Positions 10,770-21,197 of a stretch of DNA of 64,000 bases are shown here, piece by piece. The notes beneath the pieces are model-generated. The model was given only the letters and a program-made list of their open reading frames with translations, did not search any database and was not told where the DNA came from. The DNA comes from Brachypterus glaber (taxonomy: Eukaryota > Arthropoda > Insecta > Coleoptera > Kateretidae), in assembly GCA_958510825.1 (NCBI GenBank), contig OY294049.1:37910774-37974773 (forward strand). The letters are read 5' to 3'. Numbering within the stretch: position 1 is the stretch's first letter; each line of letters begins with the position of its first letter. The translations under genes and the position numbers were made by a program.

Positions 10770-11789
10770 TTATGACGAGTTGTGGTTATTCACCCGTGAC
10801 GAGGTTTTTCCTATCAAAGACTTCCATATTGCAGGTAAGTGGTAACCAGTGTCCCTATTGATATTGTTAGGATGCTTGATGATTTCTATAGATTCCCGTA
10901 TCTTCCTTGGCATTTTTCTGTTTTCTGTTAATATTTGTTTTGTTTCAGACAAATTGATTTTATGACCTGTTTCATGTACATGTTCGGCTACTGCCGATAA
11001 GGAAATTTGTTTCTTTCTTATATTGCGCTCATGCTCTTGAAGTCTTGTAGAAATTTTTCTCTTAGTTTCACCTATGTAAACCGAACCACAGGAGCAGGGT
11101 ATTTTATATACGCCTTCTGAACTCAGGGGTATTTTGTCTTTTGTTGAAGTCAAACATTGACCTAATTTTTGGTTGGACCGAAATATAGGCTTAATATTTG
11201 ACTTCTTCAAAAGTTTACCTATTTTTTCCGTGATACCGCTTACATAGGGAAGTATAACTTGTGTCTGTCTGTCATTGTCACTATTGTCCTGTTGTTTGGG
11301 TCTGGGATTTCTGTATTTGTATATGGTCTTATTAATGTCTTTTTTGGTATAACCGTTCATGGTCAAGGCTTTGGTTAGTTTAAGGAGTTCTGTGTCTAGG
11401 GAATTCTTGTCTGAAATCATGAAAGCCCTATGAACAAGTGAATTAACTACCGAGCGTTTTTGAGAGGGATGGTGATGTGAAAATGCGTTTAGGTATCTGT
11501 CAGTGTGGGTTTTCTTCCTGTATACCGAGTGTCCTATTGAGCCATTTTCCGTTTTGTAAACCAAAACGTCCAAAAAGGGAAGTGATCCGTTGTTCTCAAT
11601 TTCCATCGTAAACCGTATAGATTTATGTTGGGAATTGAGGTGATTTAGAAAACCTTGAAGGCTTTCCATGCCATGGGGCCAAATAGCATAGACATCGTCT
11701 ACGTATCTGCGCCAAATTTTAGGTTTTAATGGAAATGACTCAATAGCTTTTTTCTCGAAGTATTCCATGAAAGCATTGGCCGCAGGGGG
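10770..11789 (-). CDS. Penelope-like RT/GIY-YIG endonuclease, C-terminal part
   Basis: A retroelement protein that copies RNA and nicks target DNA. The first ATG gives 332 residues, but the frame stays open to the 5' truncation (340 codons), so that methionine is internal. From that methionine, the RT active site YVDD is at about residues 22-25, followed by the typical SLPFLDVLV block at 62-70. The GIY-YIG nuclease spans about 219-300: GVY at 219-221, YIG at 231-233, the probable catalytic Arg in TRLQEH at 241-246. Cys225 and Cys227 with His263, His265 and His269 resemble the CCHH zinc-binding residues of this endonuclease type. The fingers and most of the palm of the RT are missing, so the copy cannot be autonomous. 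There are no internal stops. Confidence 0.92.
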   Translation of the reverse strand, partial: PPAANAFMEYFEKKAIESFPLKPKIWRRYVDDVYAIWPHGMESLQGFLNHLNSQHKSIRFTMEIENNGSLPFLDVLVYKTENGSIGHSVYRKKTHTDRYLNAFSHHHPSQKRSVVNSLVHRAFMISDKNSLDTELLKLTKALTMNGYTKKDINKTIYKYRNPRPKQQDNSDNDRQTQVILPYVSGITEKIGKLLKKSNIKPIFRSNQKLGQCLTSTKDKIPLSSEGVYKIPCSCGSVYIGETKRKISTRLQEHERNIRKKQISLSAVAEHVHETGHKINLSETKQILTENRKMPRKIRESIEIIKHPNNINRDTGYHLPAIWKSLIGKTSSRVNNHNSS

Positions 11790-11805
11790 TGGCTCTAAAT
11801 ATTAT

Positions 11806-12039
11806 TTAAACGGCGATACTCGAAAGCATATTCAATCAGTACCTAATGTAAAACAAAATTCATCTCTGTTCCGAAAAAAAATTAAAGTAGCCGTCCAAAA
11901 AACATTGTGTTTGTCACGGCCGGAACTACTTTTTTGCTTTTTTTTTGCGAGCCTCGTACTTTTTTAATGCTAATGGGAAAGTACATTTCTAACAAAAACA
12001 TCCCTCAAAAATCTTAAAATATCAACCCGGGAAAAAAAT
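11806..12039. other. Unassigned DNA downstream of the PLE
   Basis: No supported gene or element boundary was seen. Confidence 0.3.
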
Positions 12040-12430
12040 GTTTTTGAATGATCATACACAATTATGCATAATTATGTCTAATTTTACGTAAAATTATACA
12101 TAATTAAGCATGAATAATTATGTATGATCATGTCTGGATTTTGCCCATGTATGAATTTTGACCCGGTATGATAATTATGCATGATTATGTATGGGTATAT
12201 GCATAATTATGTATGAGTATACATAGACCTATGCCTAATAATGCATACAATTTAAAATTTTGGCGAAGGCGCCCCATATCTGGCCATACATGACAAGGTT
12301 TTTGTATGATTAAGCATTATTATGCATAATTATGTTTAATTTTACCTAAAATTAAGTATAATTATGCATAATTTTACCCAAAATAAAGCATAATCATGCA
12401 TAATTATGTATACATGGCCAAAATCCAAAT
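12040..12430. repeat. CATAATTATG palindromic repeat tract
   Basis: Dozens of overlapping, diverged copies of the self-complementary words CATAATTATG and ATGCATAATTATG occur, with two spacers around 12130-12160 and 12255-12290. It is a low-complexity palindromic minisatellite; no coding. Confidence 0.7.
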
Positions 12431-12542
12431 TTTTGTATAATTATGCTCCCTATTTTTTGCCTTACATGTGTGGAAACAAACATCTTGTAAAAAAAAAGAT
12501 CTTGTAGAAACAAATTTCAAGAAAACAATGGATAAAAGTTAA

Positions 12543-12782
12543 TAACACTGTGCGACAGAAAATTTAGGAAAGAGATCTGTCAACGACAGTCGTTAATTTA
12601 GGACCACTATAGTCGAGTCCCCAAGGGGTTTCACTACGTTAGGTCATTTTAAAAAAAATCGCTTAAATGACCTAAAGTAGCGAAACCCCTTGGGGACTCG
12701 ACTATATTAGACCTATTTTTTAAAATTACGCTAACAGATCTCTTGCCTAAAAGATCAACCTCGATTTTGTCGCACAGTGTTA
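12543..12782. mobile_element. Hairpin (foldback) MITE, about 240 bp
   Basis: The ends TAACACTGTGCGACA and TGTCGCACAGTGTTA are inverted. The inner part 12609-12706 forms a long near-perfect stem: TATAGTCGAGTCCCCAAGG is mirrored, with ACGTTAGGTCATTT pairing to AAATGACCTAAAGT. The entire insert can fold as one hairpin. The target duplication is ambiguous because the flanks are AT-rich. Confidence 0.8.
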
Positions 12783-12845
12783 TATAGTATATAATATATA
12801 GGTACACTAAACTGTATATACTCCTATAATCTATACACCTACACT

Positions 12846-12863
12846 AGTAGTAGTAGTAGTAGT
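12846..12863. repeat. (TAG)n microsatellite
   Basis: A run of about six TAG trinucleotides. Confidence 0.8.
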
Positions 12864-13334
12864 AAATTTTTGGGTTGGCCAAAGCCGGACAACTAGGCCA
12901 TTTCTGGCCCAGGCAATCCCAGCCACACCTACACTAGCTTCAACTATTTAGACAAAATTTTTATAGCAGTTTTTTCACTTTTCTCGGTTTAAATTTCTTA
13001 TAGAAAGACTGATAAGTCAATTTTCGGGAGTTGCGGCTCAAAACTGAAAACTTAGGGGGTCTATAAAATAAAACAAGCGTACATGACATAACAAAAGCGA
13101 TGGTGTAACGATACCAATTATGATGTGTACAAAGACCGACGGGTGGTCTGACCCATTACAAACCATACCTAGTGTTGATAATGGAGAGGAAAGAGACTTT
13201 CCTAAATATAAAAAAAATATCTGAAACGTGAAATCATTTAAAAACTTTTATATATTCGACGAGCAGAATAGTGAAAATTAACTACACCATGCTTGTTGTC
13301 ACAATTTCTTTACCTTTTCCCACATTAAGCAACT

Positions 13335-13590
13335 TTTCATGCAAAACACTTCTGCGCATTCGTATTTATTATCCAACACTTCTGCACATATATATGTTCA
13401 CCAAACTTCTGCACATGGTATATTTGTATATGTTTGCCAGAACACTTCTGCGCATTATTCTGTATTATTATAACTTTTGCGCATAAATATGTTGCACCAA
13501 ACACTTCTGCTCATGGTATATTTGCATATGTTTGCCAGAACACTTTTGCACATTCGTATGTATTATCAAACACTTCTTCGCATACTTCTT
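13335..13590. repeat. Diverged tandem repeat (AACACTTCTGCGCAT)
   Basis: Seven or eight units begin with AACACTTCTGC(G/A)CAT and are separated by AT-rich spacers; a larger period of about 120 bp is also visible (GGTATATTTG...TATGTTTGCCAGAACACTT twice). The 71- and 82-codon frames across it result from the repeat. Confidence 0.7.
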
Positions 13591-14425
13591 GCCTCCCCCA
13601 TGGGTGAACTCAGAATCCAGCCAACTTCTTAAAAATGTCATTACTAAAGCTTCGGTTTCCTCCAAAAGTCGCAGTCGCTGACGACTGCGACCGGGTAGCC
13701 TCGACCAGGTCGTCACGACCCTACCTGTTTTCCTCGGTCTCGCCAGTCGCCATTCTGTTTGCTGGCCATTTTATAAACAGCTGTTTTTTCGTACAATCAG
13801 TATGAATATCTCTAAAAAGTCGGTTCTTTTAATGTTTCTGAATTATCAAGCGGAAGAGGAGAATCTCCTCCTCTTATTAACATTACATCATGAAGAAAAA
13901 AGGGTAAACGTTAATGAGATGTTTCTGCTGAGAGAGGTGGAGGAATTTCAAGCAATTATAATTGAGTGAAAGAGGAGCACTTATGTGCAGTTTTGATAAA
14001 CTGCGCATGCGCCTTAAAATACAATGGTCTCAGAAAAAAATAGCACCTTTTTTGTGTGGTTTGGGAAAAAGTCTGCTTGCTCGTCCGGGGCAGATATTTT
14101 TAATTTATAGTGACGTGTCTTGGGAAAAAAGTTCATGACCTATTCTTTCTATAATTTAAGGTGTAAAGAGTTAATAACCAAGTGTCCAAATTATGTTAAT
14201 ATTTTTAGTTTCACATGGGCATTTCGGTGGTAAATAAAACCAGAGTACCTTCGAAATGGTACCTAATCGTTATTTCATGGAATATTCGTCTGCGAAAATG
14301 TGGGAGTCATACTTCGTATGTACACACATAAAAAAATATCGTATTCCAAGAAAAATGATTTATTTGGACATATTTTAACAATTCACACGGAAAAAAATAT
14401 AGCTAAGAGCGCTTTAAGGCATATA
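13591..14425. other. Unassigned DNA
   Basis: The segment 13590-13760 is less AT-rich, with the self-complementary CAGTCGCTGACGACTGCGAC near 13670, but has no recognisable coding content. No other features were seen. Confidence 0.3.
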
Positions 14426-15238
14426 CACTGAGATAAATTTTTACATCCACGTGCATGGGTAATTTACTTGCAGCTGCTGCTGATGTGAATTTACACTCAA
14501 AGCGTTAATATAAATGCGGTGTGTATTATATTTTTACATCCAGTGTGTAAAGTTTACACCAACGCGTAAAAATAGAATAACCATTTTGTTAATTTTCTAT
14601 TTATTAATAGTGTTTTATGGAAAAACTACGCAAAATAAAACGTATATTCGTAATCAGCGCTACAAAAAGTACCAATATAAAATAGAAACAGAAAACATAC
14701 ACAAGTCTTAACAATTCAAAAATTGGAGGCCAGTGTTACCGCCCAAATAAGTAAAATATTATAAAATGTACGTTTTTAGGAATATTGTATTAATCACACT
14801 TTTTTTAATATTTACTTTTAATCAACACTTACCAATTATTTCTTTGAAAAATCTAGCACACACAAAATTATACGTACCCTCTTACAAACGTAAACTATTA
14901 TAATGGTCGATAGCCACCATACTCGATAACGCAGGAATTCTGGCTTCTTGAGTCACGTGACTAGCTTAACGCCCGCGATTGGCTGGCTTGTACATCAGAA
15001 GTGTGATTTTTACACTTTGGGTGTATTGTTGCTAAAGAAATGTTTATAAAAATACACTTTCTTGAGCTCCGAGTGTATTGTTGCAGAAGGTATGGATGTA
15101 AAAATACACACTCTAGGTCAAAATCACCTCACGTGTATAGTGTCACATCAATGTTGATGTACATTTATATAGAGGTGTAAAATTTACACATTTATAGAGT
15201 GTATTTTTTACACCTTTTCAATGTAATTTCTTTCAGTG
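14426..15238 (-). mobile_element. TIR element D, copy 1 (CACTGA ends)
   Basis: The left end CACTGAGATAAATTTTTACA and the right end (reverse complement CACTGAAAGAAATTACATTG) are imperfect inverted repeats flanked by TA. The segment from 14668 to 15238 matches 57720-58275 in inverse orientation, sharing for example GTGTATTGTTGC and AGCTCCGAGTGTATTGTTGC-like blocks. TACAC and GTGTA words recur through the element. No long frame. Confidence 0.75.
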
Positions 15239-15939
15239 TACTAAGCAAATTATAATCGCTTATTGTATAAATACAAGGCTTCCTGTTACAATTATTGCAT
15301 TCGGTGTAAAAAATTATATGAAATACTTTAATTGTTTTGTGAATAATAAAATATAATATGATATTTATAGCTTAAATAGATTTAATTATTGTCTGTGTTA
15401 ATAATTTTTATAATATAATAAAATTTCTGTAAATTTATAATAGTGCCTGTAATAAATATAATCGTGTCTGTAATAAATATAATCGTTTCCAATTTATTTG
15501 TAATATTATTAGTTATCGTGTCCCTTATAATATATAGCTTAAATCATTATAATTTGCCACTGTTACCAAATATCTTATAATGTATAGCGTAGAGCCCACT
15601 AATTTCTTGCCGTACACTTGGATTAAGATAAATTTTTTATCTGTGTATACACGTAGCGACGCAATAATTATATTACCATCATCAGGCGAAATATGTCCTG
15701 AGGAGGGCACGAATGCGGGATAATTAACCAGTGATTTCGCTTCGAAAACGATCATCCCCAAAGGGCTTTGGCTGGTGGGTTCAAACCGTAGAGCACTTTG
15801 CTTCTGGTGGGAACGAATTTTTGTGAGAAAAACCAACTAGCTTATATGTGGACAAACGCCAATAATGGACCTTGTTTTTCGGCTACTTTAGAAGATATTA
15901 GCAAAAAAGAATTATATTATATATTATATTTCGTTGTAT
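15239..15939. other. Unassigned AT-rich DNA
   Basis: AT-rich with repeated AATAAATATAATCG-type words (15420-15500). The 103-codon minus frame at 15525-15836 shows no recognised domain. About 15675-15750 (CATCATCAGGCGAAAT, TCCTGAGGAGGGCAC) is faintly like Penelope terminal sequence but lacks a complete core. Confidence 0.35.
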
Positions 15940-16068
15940 TTTTAGTACTGAATGTGATTTGTTAATACATATTTTTGATTTATATCGCCACCATTGGTAT
16001 TTAATACTTTACTTGTGATATTAAATACTGCAATGTGTGTATTGTATACAAAATGTTGTCATACTAGG
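15940..16068 (+). repeat. Dispersed repeat X, copy 1
   Basis: Shares TTGGTATTTAATACTTTACT and TGTATACAAAATGTTGTCATA with 49780-49862 (inverse orientation), and its left part with 22733-22782. Confidence 0.7.
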
Positions 16069-16478
16069 TTCGTGTACTCAGTGCGTATTTTTTTCAGGAA
16101 GATGGTGTATTAAAGGGAGATAAAATATTTCCCAAAAAGTTAGAAAAACCTCATTTCCCTCCCTTGGTCGGGAAGGCTCTTGTAGCTAACTTCACGTATG
16201 TCACTTGTCAAAAACTTGAATTTATCTACCTAAATTTTATGACAAAACAGTTTTAAATACATTTATTTTTTATTTATTCATTTATTCATGATTTATTTTT
16301 ATAACATAACATCACATATAAATTTAAGTTTTATAAGTTACAAATAACCAAGTAAAAATAACCAAGTTGTATAAGGTAACAAATAACCAAAATTGATTTC
16401 TATTTATTATTCTATATTCAAAAAGCAACATTTGTAACAAACTTCACTGCAACTAAGTTTTTCAATATGGCGTCAAAA
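16069..16478. other. Flank of the non-LTR element, unassigned
   Basis: AT-rich, with short repeats of AAATAACCAAG near 16340-16390. No gene seen. Confidence 0.3.
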
Positions 16479-16492
16479 TTCAAACAGTTTTT

Positions 16493-16527
<35 letters not shown>

Positions 16528-16678
16528 TTTATTTATCCAATTCTAAGATACAGGTATAATAGGTAGGACACGTCAGTATAACAAAATATAAAATGCTTAA
16601 CTCTATTACAATACATTAAATGTAAAAAAAAAAAAAATAATCAAAAAAAAACAAGAGAAAAAAAACAAAAAACAAAAA

Positions 16679-16855
16679 ACACTTTGCATTATAGTAATAA
16701 AGTAGCACAATTTTTACAATGGTTAACAACAATAATATTTATAAATAGTTTAAAACTTTAGTTTAGAAAACACTTTGTATTACAGTAATAAAATAGCACA
16801 ATTTTTACAATGGTTGCAATAGTTAACAACAATAACATTCATAAATAATTAGTTT
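16679..16855 (-). repeat. Tandem duplication in the LINE 3' end
   Basis: Two copies of about 88 bp (16679-16766 and 16769-16855) share AACACTTTG, AGCACAATTTTTACAATGGT and GTTAACAACAATAA. The second overlaps the stop codon region. An A-rich low-complexity stretch (16621-16680) lies next to it. Confidence 0.75.
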
Positions 16856-18609
16856 AGAAACTCGTCTATGCTATAACAATTTTTCTGTAAAAGCTTAATT
16901 TTTAGTTTACTTTTAAATGTTTTTAAATTGGGGGATGCCTTCAGATCATTATCTAGTTTATTAAAAAATTTACAGCCATTGAAATAGAAACTTTTTTGAT
17001 ACAGCGTCGTGCGATGACGTGGAGGCTGCAATAAATCTCTATTTCTGGTATTATAATTATTTGTATGGCCAGCTTCCACAAAATAAGATTTGTTTTTATA
17101 AACAAAGAGACATACCTCCAGAATATATAAGTCTACCACAGTAAGTATTTTTAGTTCTTTAAAAACCCTACGGCAGCTATCTCTATAATTTAGTCCCGCA
17201 AGTATACGCAATGCATATTTTTGTAATATAAATATTCTATTAATGTGTGTACAGTTTCCCCAATGCAGAATACCATATTTTAGGTGAGAGTGAAAGTTGG
17301 CATAATAAAGAGTCAACATAATATCTCTACTGCAGTGATTTGACATAAATTTAAGTGCAAAACATGAGCTGCTTAGTTTTTTACAGAGTTCATTGATATG
17401 AAGATTCCAATTTAGATTGGCATCAAATGTAACACCTAATATTTTTGAACTAGGACTGGAGATAAGTTGCAGATCTGCAGTTTCATATAAAATTAAATTT
17501 TCCTTTTGTTGTATAGTAAAGTATATAGCTGCCGTTTTAGATTTATTTAATATTAGCTTGTTTTTATTTGACCATAAAATAATTTGATCATATACTTCTT
17601 TTGTTTTCTTTTTTAATAGATCTATACATTTTTCGATTATTAAGATATTTGTATCATCGGCATAGCATACTACCACAATGTTATTTTTAAGTAAGAATGT
17701 AATTAGGTCATTGGCAAAAATAATGTAGAGTATTGGTCCCAGTATAGACCCTTGTGGAACACCCTGTTTTATATCCATGCTATTACTCGAGACGTTATTA
17801 AACTTTACAGTCTGTGTCCTTCCATACAAGTATGAGATAAACAGTTGCAGAGCAATCCCTCTAACCCCATACCTTTTTAATTTTGCAATTAACAAGTCAT
17901 GGGGCACCAAATCAAATGCTTTGGAAAAATCAAAAAGTAAAGCAAGAACTTGCAATTTAGAATCAAGTGCATTGACAATTTTTTCATTGAAAAAACTAAG
18001 AGCACTTTCTGTACTTTTATTCTTTGTGAAACCATGTTGATGGGGAGATAATAAACTGTGTGTAGTAAAAAATGAAACTAACTGATCTTTTATTGCTAAC
18101 TCGAAAATTTTAGAAAAATTTGGCAATAAACTAATAGCCCTGTAGTTTTCATAATCCTTATGACTTCCCTTTTTATAAACAGGTTGAACTGTGGCTATCT
18201 TTAACTTGTTTGGAAAAATTCCTGTTTTAAGCATTAAATTTATAATAAATGTGAGAGGTTTACTTAAAATATTTTTACATTGTTTAATTAGGTTGTTAGA
18301 AATATTGTCATATCCTGTGGCATTTGAGCATTTTAATTTTTCTATTAGTTTGATAACATCATCTATAGATAGGGGATTAAAATTTAAATTTTTGTTATGA
18401 AGTTGTATATTTGAATTTAAAAAATGTACATCATTAGTATCATTACTTGGTTTTATGGAAGTAAAGTGTTTATTAAATAAATTAGCTGCTTTTTTACTCG
18501 AAATATTGTTACCATTAACTTCTATATTAATATTTGTAAATAAGCTTATTGTTTTTAAAGAAATTACTTTTCTTATAACAAAAGTGTGTTGTGTAAATTT
18601 TGAGTTAAA
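16849..18609 (-). CDS. LINE reverse transcriptase, 5'-truncated ORF2
   Basis: The first ATG gives 461 residues, but the frame is open upstream to 18609 (586 codons). The added part contains the usual RT lead-in SNATGYDNISNNLIK and FNKHF, so the ATG is internal. Numbered from that ATG: YRAISLLPNFSKIFE at 31-45, HGFTKNKST at 67-75, FDFSKAFD at 101-108, QGVPQGSILGP at 157-167, and the catalytic YADDT at 191-195. The C-terminal region (thumb and beyond) ends with the YNTRNRDLL and FNKLDNDLK blocks common in CR1/L2/Jockey-like LINEs. It would copy its own RNA at a nicked target. There is no in-frame stop before 16849. The 52 bp upstream of 18609 are out of frame. Confidence 0.92.
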   Translation of the reverse strand, partial: FNSKFTQHTFVIRKVISLKTISLFTNINIEVNGNNISSKKAANLFNKHFTSIKPSNDTNDVHFLNSNIQLHNKNLNFNPLSIDDVIKLIEKLKCSNATGYDNISNNLIKQCKNILSKPLTFIINLMLKTGIFPNKLKIATVQPVYKKGSHKDYENYRAISLLPNFSKIFELAIKDQLVSFFTTHSLLSPHQHGFTKNKSTESALSFFNEKIVNALDSKLQVLALLFDFSKAFDLVPHDLLIAKLKRYGVRGIALQLFISYLYGRTQTVKFNNVSSNSMDIKQGVPQGSILGPILYIIFANDLITFLLKNNIVVVCYADDTNILIIEKCIDLLKKKTKEVYDQIILWSNKNKLILNKSKTAAIYFTIQQKENLILYETADLQLISSPSSKILGVTFDANLNWNLHINELCKKLSSSCFALKFMSNHCSRDIMLTLYYANFHSHLKYGILHWGNCTHINRIFILQKYALRILAGLNYRDSCRRVFKELKILTVVDLYILEVCLFVYKNKSYFVEAGHTNNYNTRNRDLLQPPRHRTTLYQKSFYFNGCKFFNKLDNDLKASPNLKTFKSKLKIKLLQKNCYSIDEFLN

Positions 18610-18678
18610 CTACTAAGCATTGGTTACAATATTAGAGTGAGTACAGTAAGTCGTGAGTAAGTTCAAACAGTTTTTGTA

Positions 18679-19484
18679 GGAAAGAAGGTAATGATTGTAA
18701 ATAAAATAGGTATGGTTGTAAATTAAATAGTTTACAAACCTCGGTTCAACATTTTACACCTCGGTATGTAATATACTATTTTCTTTGCTTGTTACTAATA
18801 TAAGTAAAAAAATGTTTCAGTAAATATGCATTTTAAATTTACATTTACAAGGCACTTTTGACTAAAGTACATATAATTTGGTTTGCGTGCAACACTGTCT
18901 CCCACATACACTGGCTTACGCATTCCAAGCGTACCTGTATGATTACCCTCATGAATCTATGCATGAGGTTTCATATGCTTAGGGATTTCACTTACTGTAA
19001 AAGACAGTATATTGAAGTAATTTATTTCAAATAATAGCTGTTAATAGTCTAAAAACTAGGGTTTTTAGACGGTCATGTTAAAAAATACTGCTGCCAACAA
19101 AATATAGGCCTAGGTTCATTAAAATCAAAAACAAAAAAAAACTAAATAAAAAAAATCAAAAATTTTTTCGTTTTTCAAAAAAAATTTTTTTTTTAAAGTT
19201 TCTTTTTTCGTAAAACGAAAAATAATTTGAAAAAAATATGTTTTTGAAAAAAATACTTTTTATCCCATTTTACCCCCTTACACCAACCCGATTTTTACGA
19301 AAAACAATCCCAGCCTAGAACTTTGGATAATCAACCTGTGGTCCAAATTTGAAGTCTTTAACCCGAAGCGCTCTTGAGTTATCGTCGTCACAAATTTCCC
19401 AGACACACAGACAGACAGACTGACCTTGGGGAAAGTAAAATAGGAAAATAATTCTAAAAACCTTCGCCTAGAGTACAGATTTCT
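18679..19484. other. Unassigned DNA; dispersed-repeat block 19320-19430
   Basis: About 19320-19430 holds CTTGAGTTATCGTCGTCAC and CACACAGACAGACAGACTGA, of a kind seen in common arthropod dispersed repeats. Poly-A/T tracts lie at 19120-19260. No gene was found. Confidence 0.4.
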
Positions 19485-19487
19485 AGG

Positions 19488-19790
19488 AATGAGAAACTTT
19501 GAGAATATGGAAGCCTTTAAAATGTGGTTCTGCAGCCTACAGCCTGTAGGAAAATGATAAAGATAAAATGATCAGATAGAGTTACAAACTTATGGAAAGA
19601 GCTACTTGGAAGAAGGGATCAAATCTATTTTAAAGAGCAAGCTGTGAGTTATAAGAAAGGTAAGCAGGCCTTAAATGGAATACTGCTTATAAGGATGTAG
19701 GGTGTAAAAATTCTAGGAAAATTACACTATTGGGATAGAGTGAGATGGAAAGCTGCCTCAAACCAGTGGATTAGTTTCAATCAAAAACCA
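19488..19790 (+). pseudogene. Relic of a non-LTR RT C-terminal region
   Basis: In the plus frame starting near 19495 the translation RNFENMEAFKMWF resembles the LEAFEMW.YRR.LKI block found at the end of many endonuclease-RT proteins. It is followed by several stops where the DNA still echoes the family pattern (AGATAGAGTTACAAAC). It is clearly decayed and not functional. Confidence 0.5.
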
Positions 19791-19984
19791 GTATATTCTA
19801 TATTTTATTCATTTCAAATATTCCATAATTTACTTGTTATTATTTAAAACAAACCACACATTGTCCGATATTCACAATCCAAACCCTTTTCGTTGTTTTT
19901 ATACCCACCGAGTAGAGGGTGAATCGAAGGGCTCGGAGAAAAAAGGTATTTAAGCAAGATTTATCTTGGGAGAACATCCGAACG

Positions 19985-20050
19985 GGTTAAGGCGTCTAAT
20001 TCATATGTTTGACGCGTCGGCTAGCGTGAGTTCGATTCTCACTCGCGCCG
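19985..20050 (+). repeat. tRNA-like segment (pol III A/B boxes; SINE or tRNA relic)
   Basis: GGGTTAAGGCGTC resembles a type-II tRNA D-arm/A box. GTGAG TTCGATT CTCAC (20026-20042) is a perfect T-arm with a 7-base loop and contains the B box GTTCGATTC. GCGTC and GACGC around 19992-20016 can form an anticodon-like stem. The 5' acceptor strand does not pair with TCGCGCC at 20043-20049, so this is not an intact tRNA. A tRNA-derived SINE head or a tRNA pseudogene of Leu/Ser type is likely. Confidence 0.5.
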
Positions 20051-21075
20051 ATTGCCTTTTAATTAATACTTTAGCGCCCGGAGCGGTCACTGATGACCGA
20101 CAAGTAATATCTCACCAGGCCAGAGCGGACACTCATGACCGCTAGGCGTCTCTCAGTTAAAACTGTTATGACCGGCAATAAAAAGATTCCACCGTAGGAC
20201 ATGCCCGCTCTGGCTCGGTTGAACACTACCGTCAATCGAATTTTTTAAAATATCATTTACATATTGGTCAAATTGTGAGAAAATGAATGACACTTTTCTG
20301 AATGGAAATGTCTTTTTTTGTTAAAGAACCGTTCAGAAGAAAAAAATTAGAGAGATTAACTTTGTAATACTATTTTATGGCAAATAAGGCAAAAAACAAT
20401 TTTGCCCAGATAGACAAATTTAAAAAATCAGCTCGGCCGCTAAAGTGTCAATAATTGAAATTTATCGAAGGCGACAGGCGAAACAGAGAGACCTCCCTAA
20501 AAACTGGTTCGAAAGTCAGTTAAAGCCGGTGGTTCTCTCTACTACTTGCCCATACAAATCCTGGACTTAGTAGATGCTTAATTAAGTAGAATATTACGTG
20601 GTTAAACAAATACGTAATGTAATGTAATCTTATATTAATTGGATAACAAGAACTTTTAGGCACAGGGTCGCCATCTCGTTATTATTCAAAAATATATTTT
20701 AAAGGGAATGTGACAATTTAGGCGAGGTAACTATAAACATATCTCGATTTATTTGCAGTCGTGGCTTATGCTTCTTGTTCCCCCGAGCAGAGGGTGAATT
20801 TTAAGTCATTATCAATGTGTGGTCTCCAGTCGCTTTACACGTTAACCGCTAGCTAAAAACGTAATTATTAGTCTAATTAGTTCGCAGAATTGCACCCCCT
20901 ATTAGGGGGCCCCTAACCGAACACGTTCCTTTGTTTCGTTCACGTATCGGCGTCACAATGTGGAGGGTCATCCAAGCCGCAGGATATCGTCGTGATATAG
21001 TCACGTTATGAAAAACAATTAAAGTGCAATTTTTTTCTACGATTATCATAACTACACAAGAGGCTGAGAATTACG
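20051..21075. other. Single-copy-looking island, no gene
   Basis: The region 20740-21000 has higher GC, no match to other repeats in the window and clustered homeodomain-like TAATTA/TAATTAG words around 20860-20880. No open frame with domain content. It may be conserved non-coding DNA; that is inference only. Confidence 0.3.
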
Positions 21076-21077
21076 CG

Positions 21078-21197
21078 GGAAAAACTTGCTGTTTTCATGA
21101 AAATTTGCTGTCTGGAAATAATTACGACCGGGGCATGCCCCTGGAGTAATTATTTCCTTTGACAGCAAATTTGAATGAAAACCGTGAATTTTTCCCG
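21078..21197. repeat. Inverted repeat / small hairpin element
   Basis: Left arm GAAAATTTGCTGTC then GGAAATAATTAC; right arm GTAATTATTTCC then GACAGCAAATTT. The short central loop contains GGGGCATGCCCC, itself a palindrome. Confidence 0.7.

Larger units (their letters stand above)
10641..11791 (-). mobile_element. Penelope-like retroelement, 5'-truncated
   Basis: A 1151-bp insertion is flanked by a perfect 14-bp target duplication GCTCTAAATATTAT (10627-10640 and 11792-11805). It encodes the C-terminal part of a Penelope-like polyprotein on the minus strand, plus a 129-bp 3' region with a hammerhead-like core. The 5' part, including most of the RT, is missing, as expected from incomplete reverse transcription. 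The intact frame and perfect duplication indicate a recent insertion. Confidence 0.92.
16496..18661 (-). mobile_element. Non-LTR retrotransposon (LINE), 5'-truncated
   Basis: A perfect 17-bp target duplication TTCAAACAGTTTTTGTA flanks the element (16479-16495 and 18662-18678). On the minus strand it carries an RT frame, a 3' UTR with an internal duplication, and a terminal (ATT)n tail at 16496-16528 preceded by GGATAAATAAA. Microsatellite tails of this kind are typical of CR1/L2-related and similar LINE clades; the clade is inference. The endonuclease and ORF1 are absent. The open frame plus perfect duplication indicate a recent insertion. Confidence 0.92.

Noticed and set aside
15675..15750. 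Possible second Penelope terminus (CATCATCAGG, TCCTGAGGAGGGC)
   Set aside because: Core words are in the wrong order and lack GAAA and stems; left as unassigned.
20083..20130. CTGATGA on the plus strand as a possible hammerhead core
   Set aside because: No GAAA at the right distance and no stem II or stem I complement.
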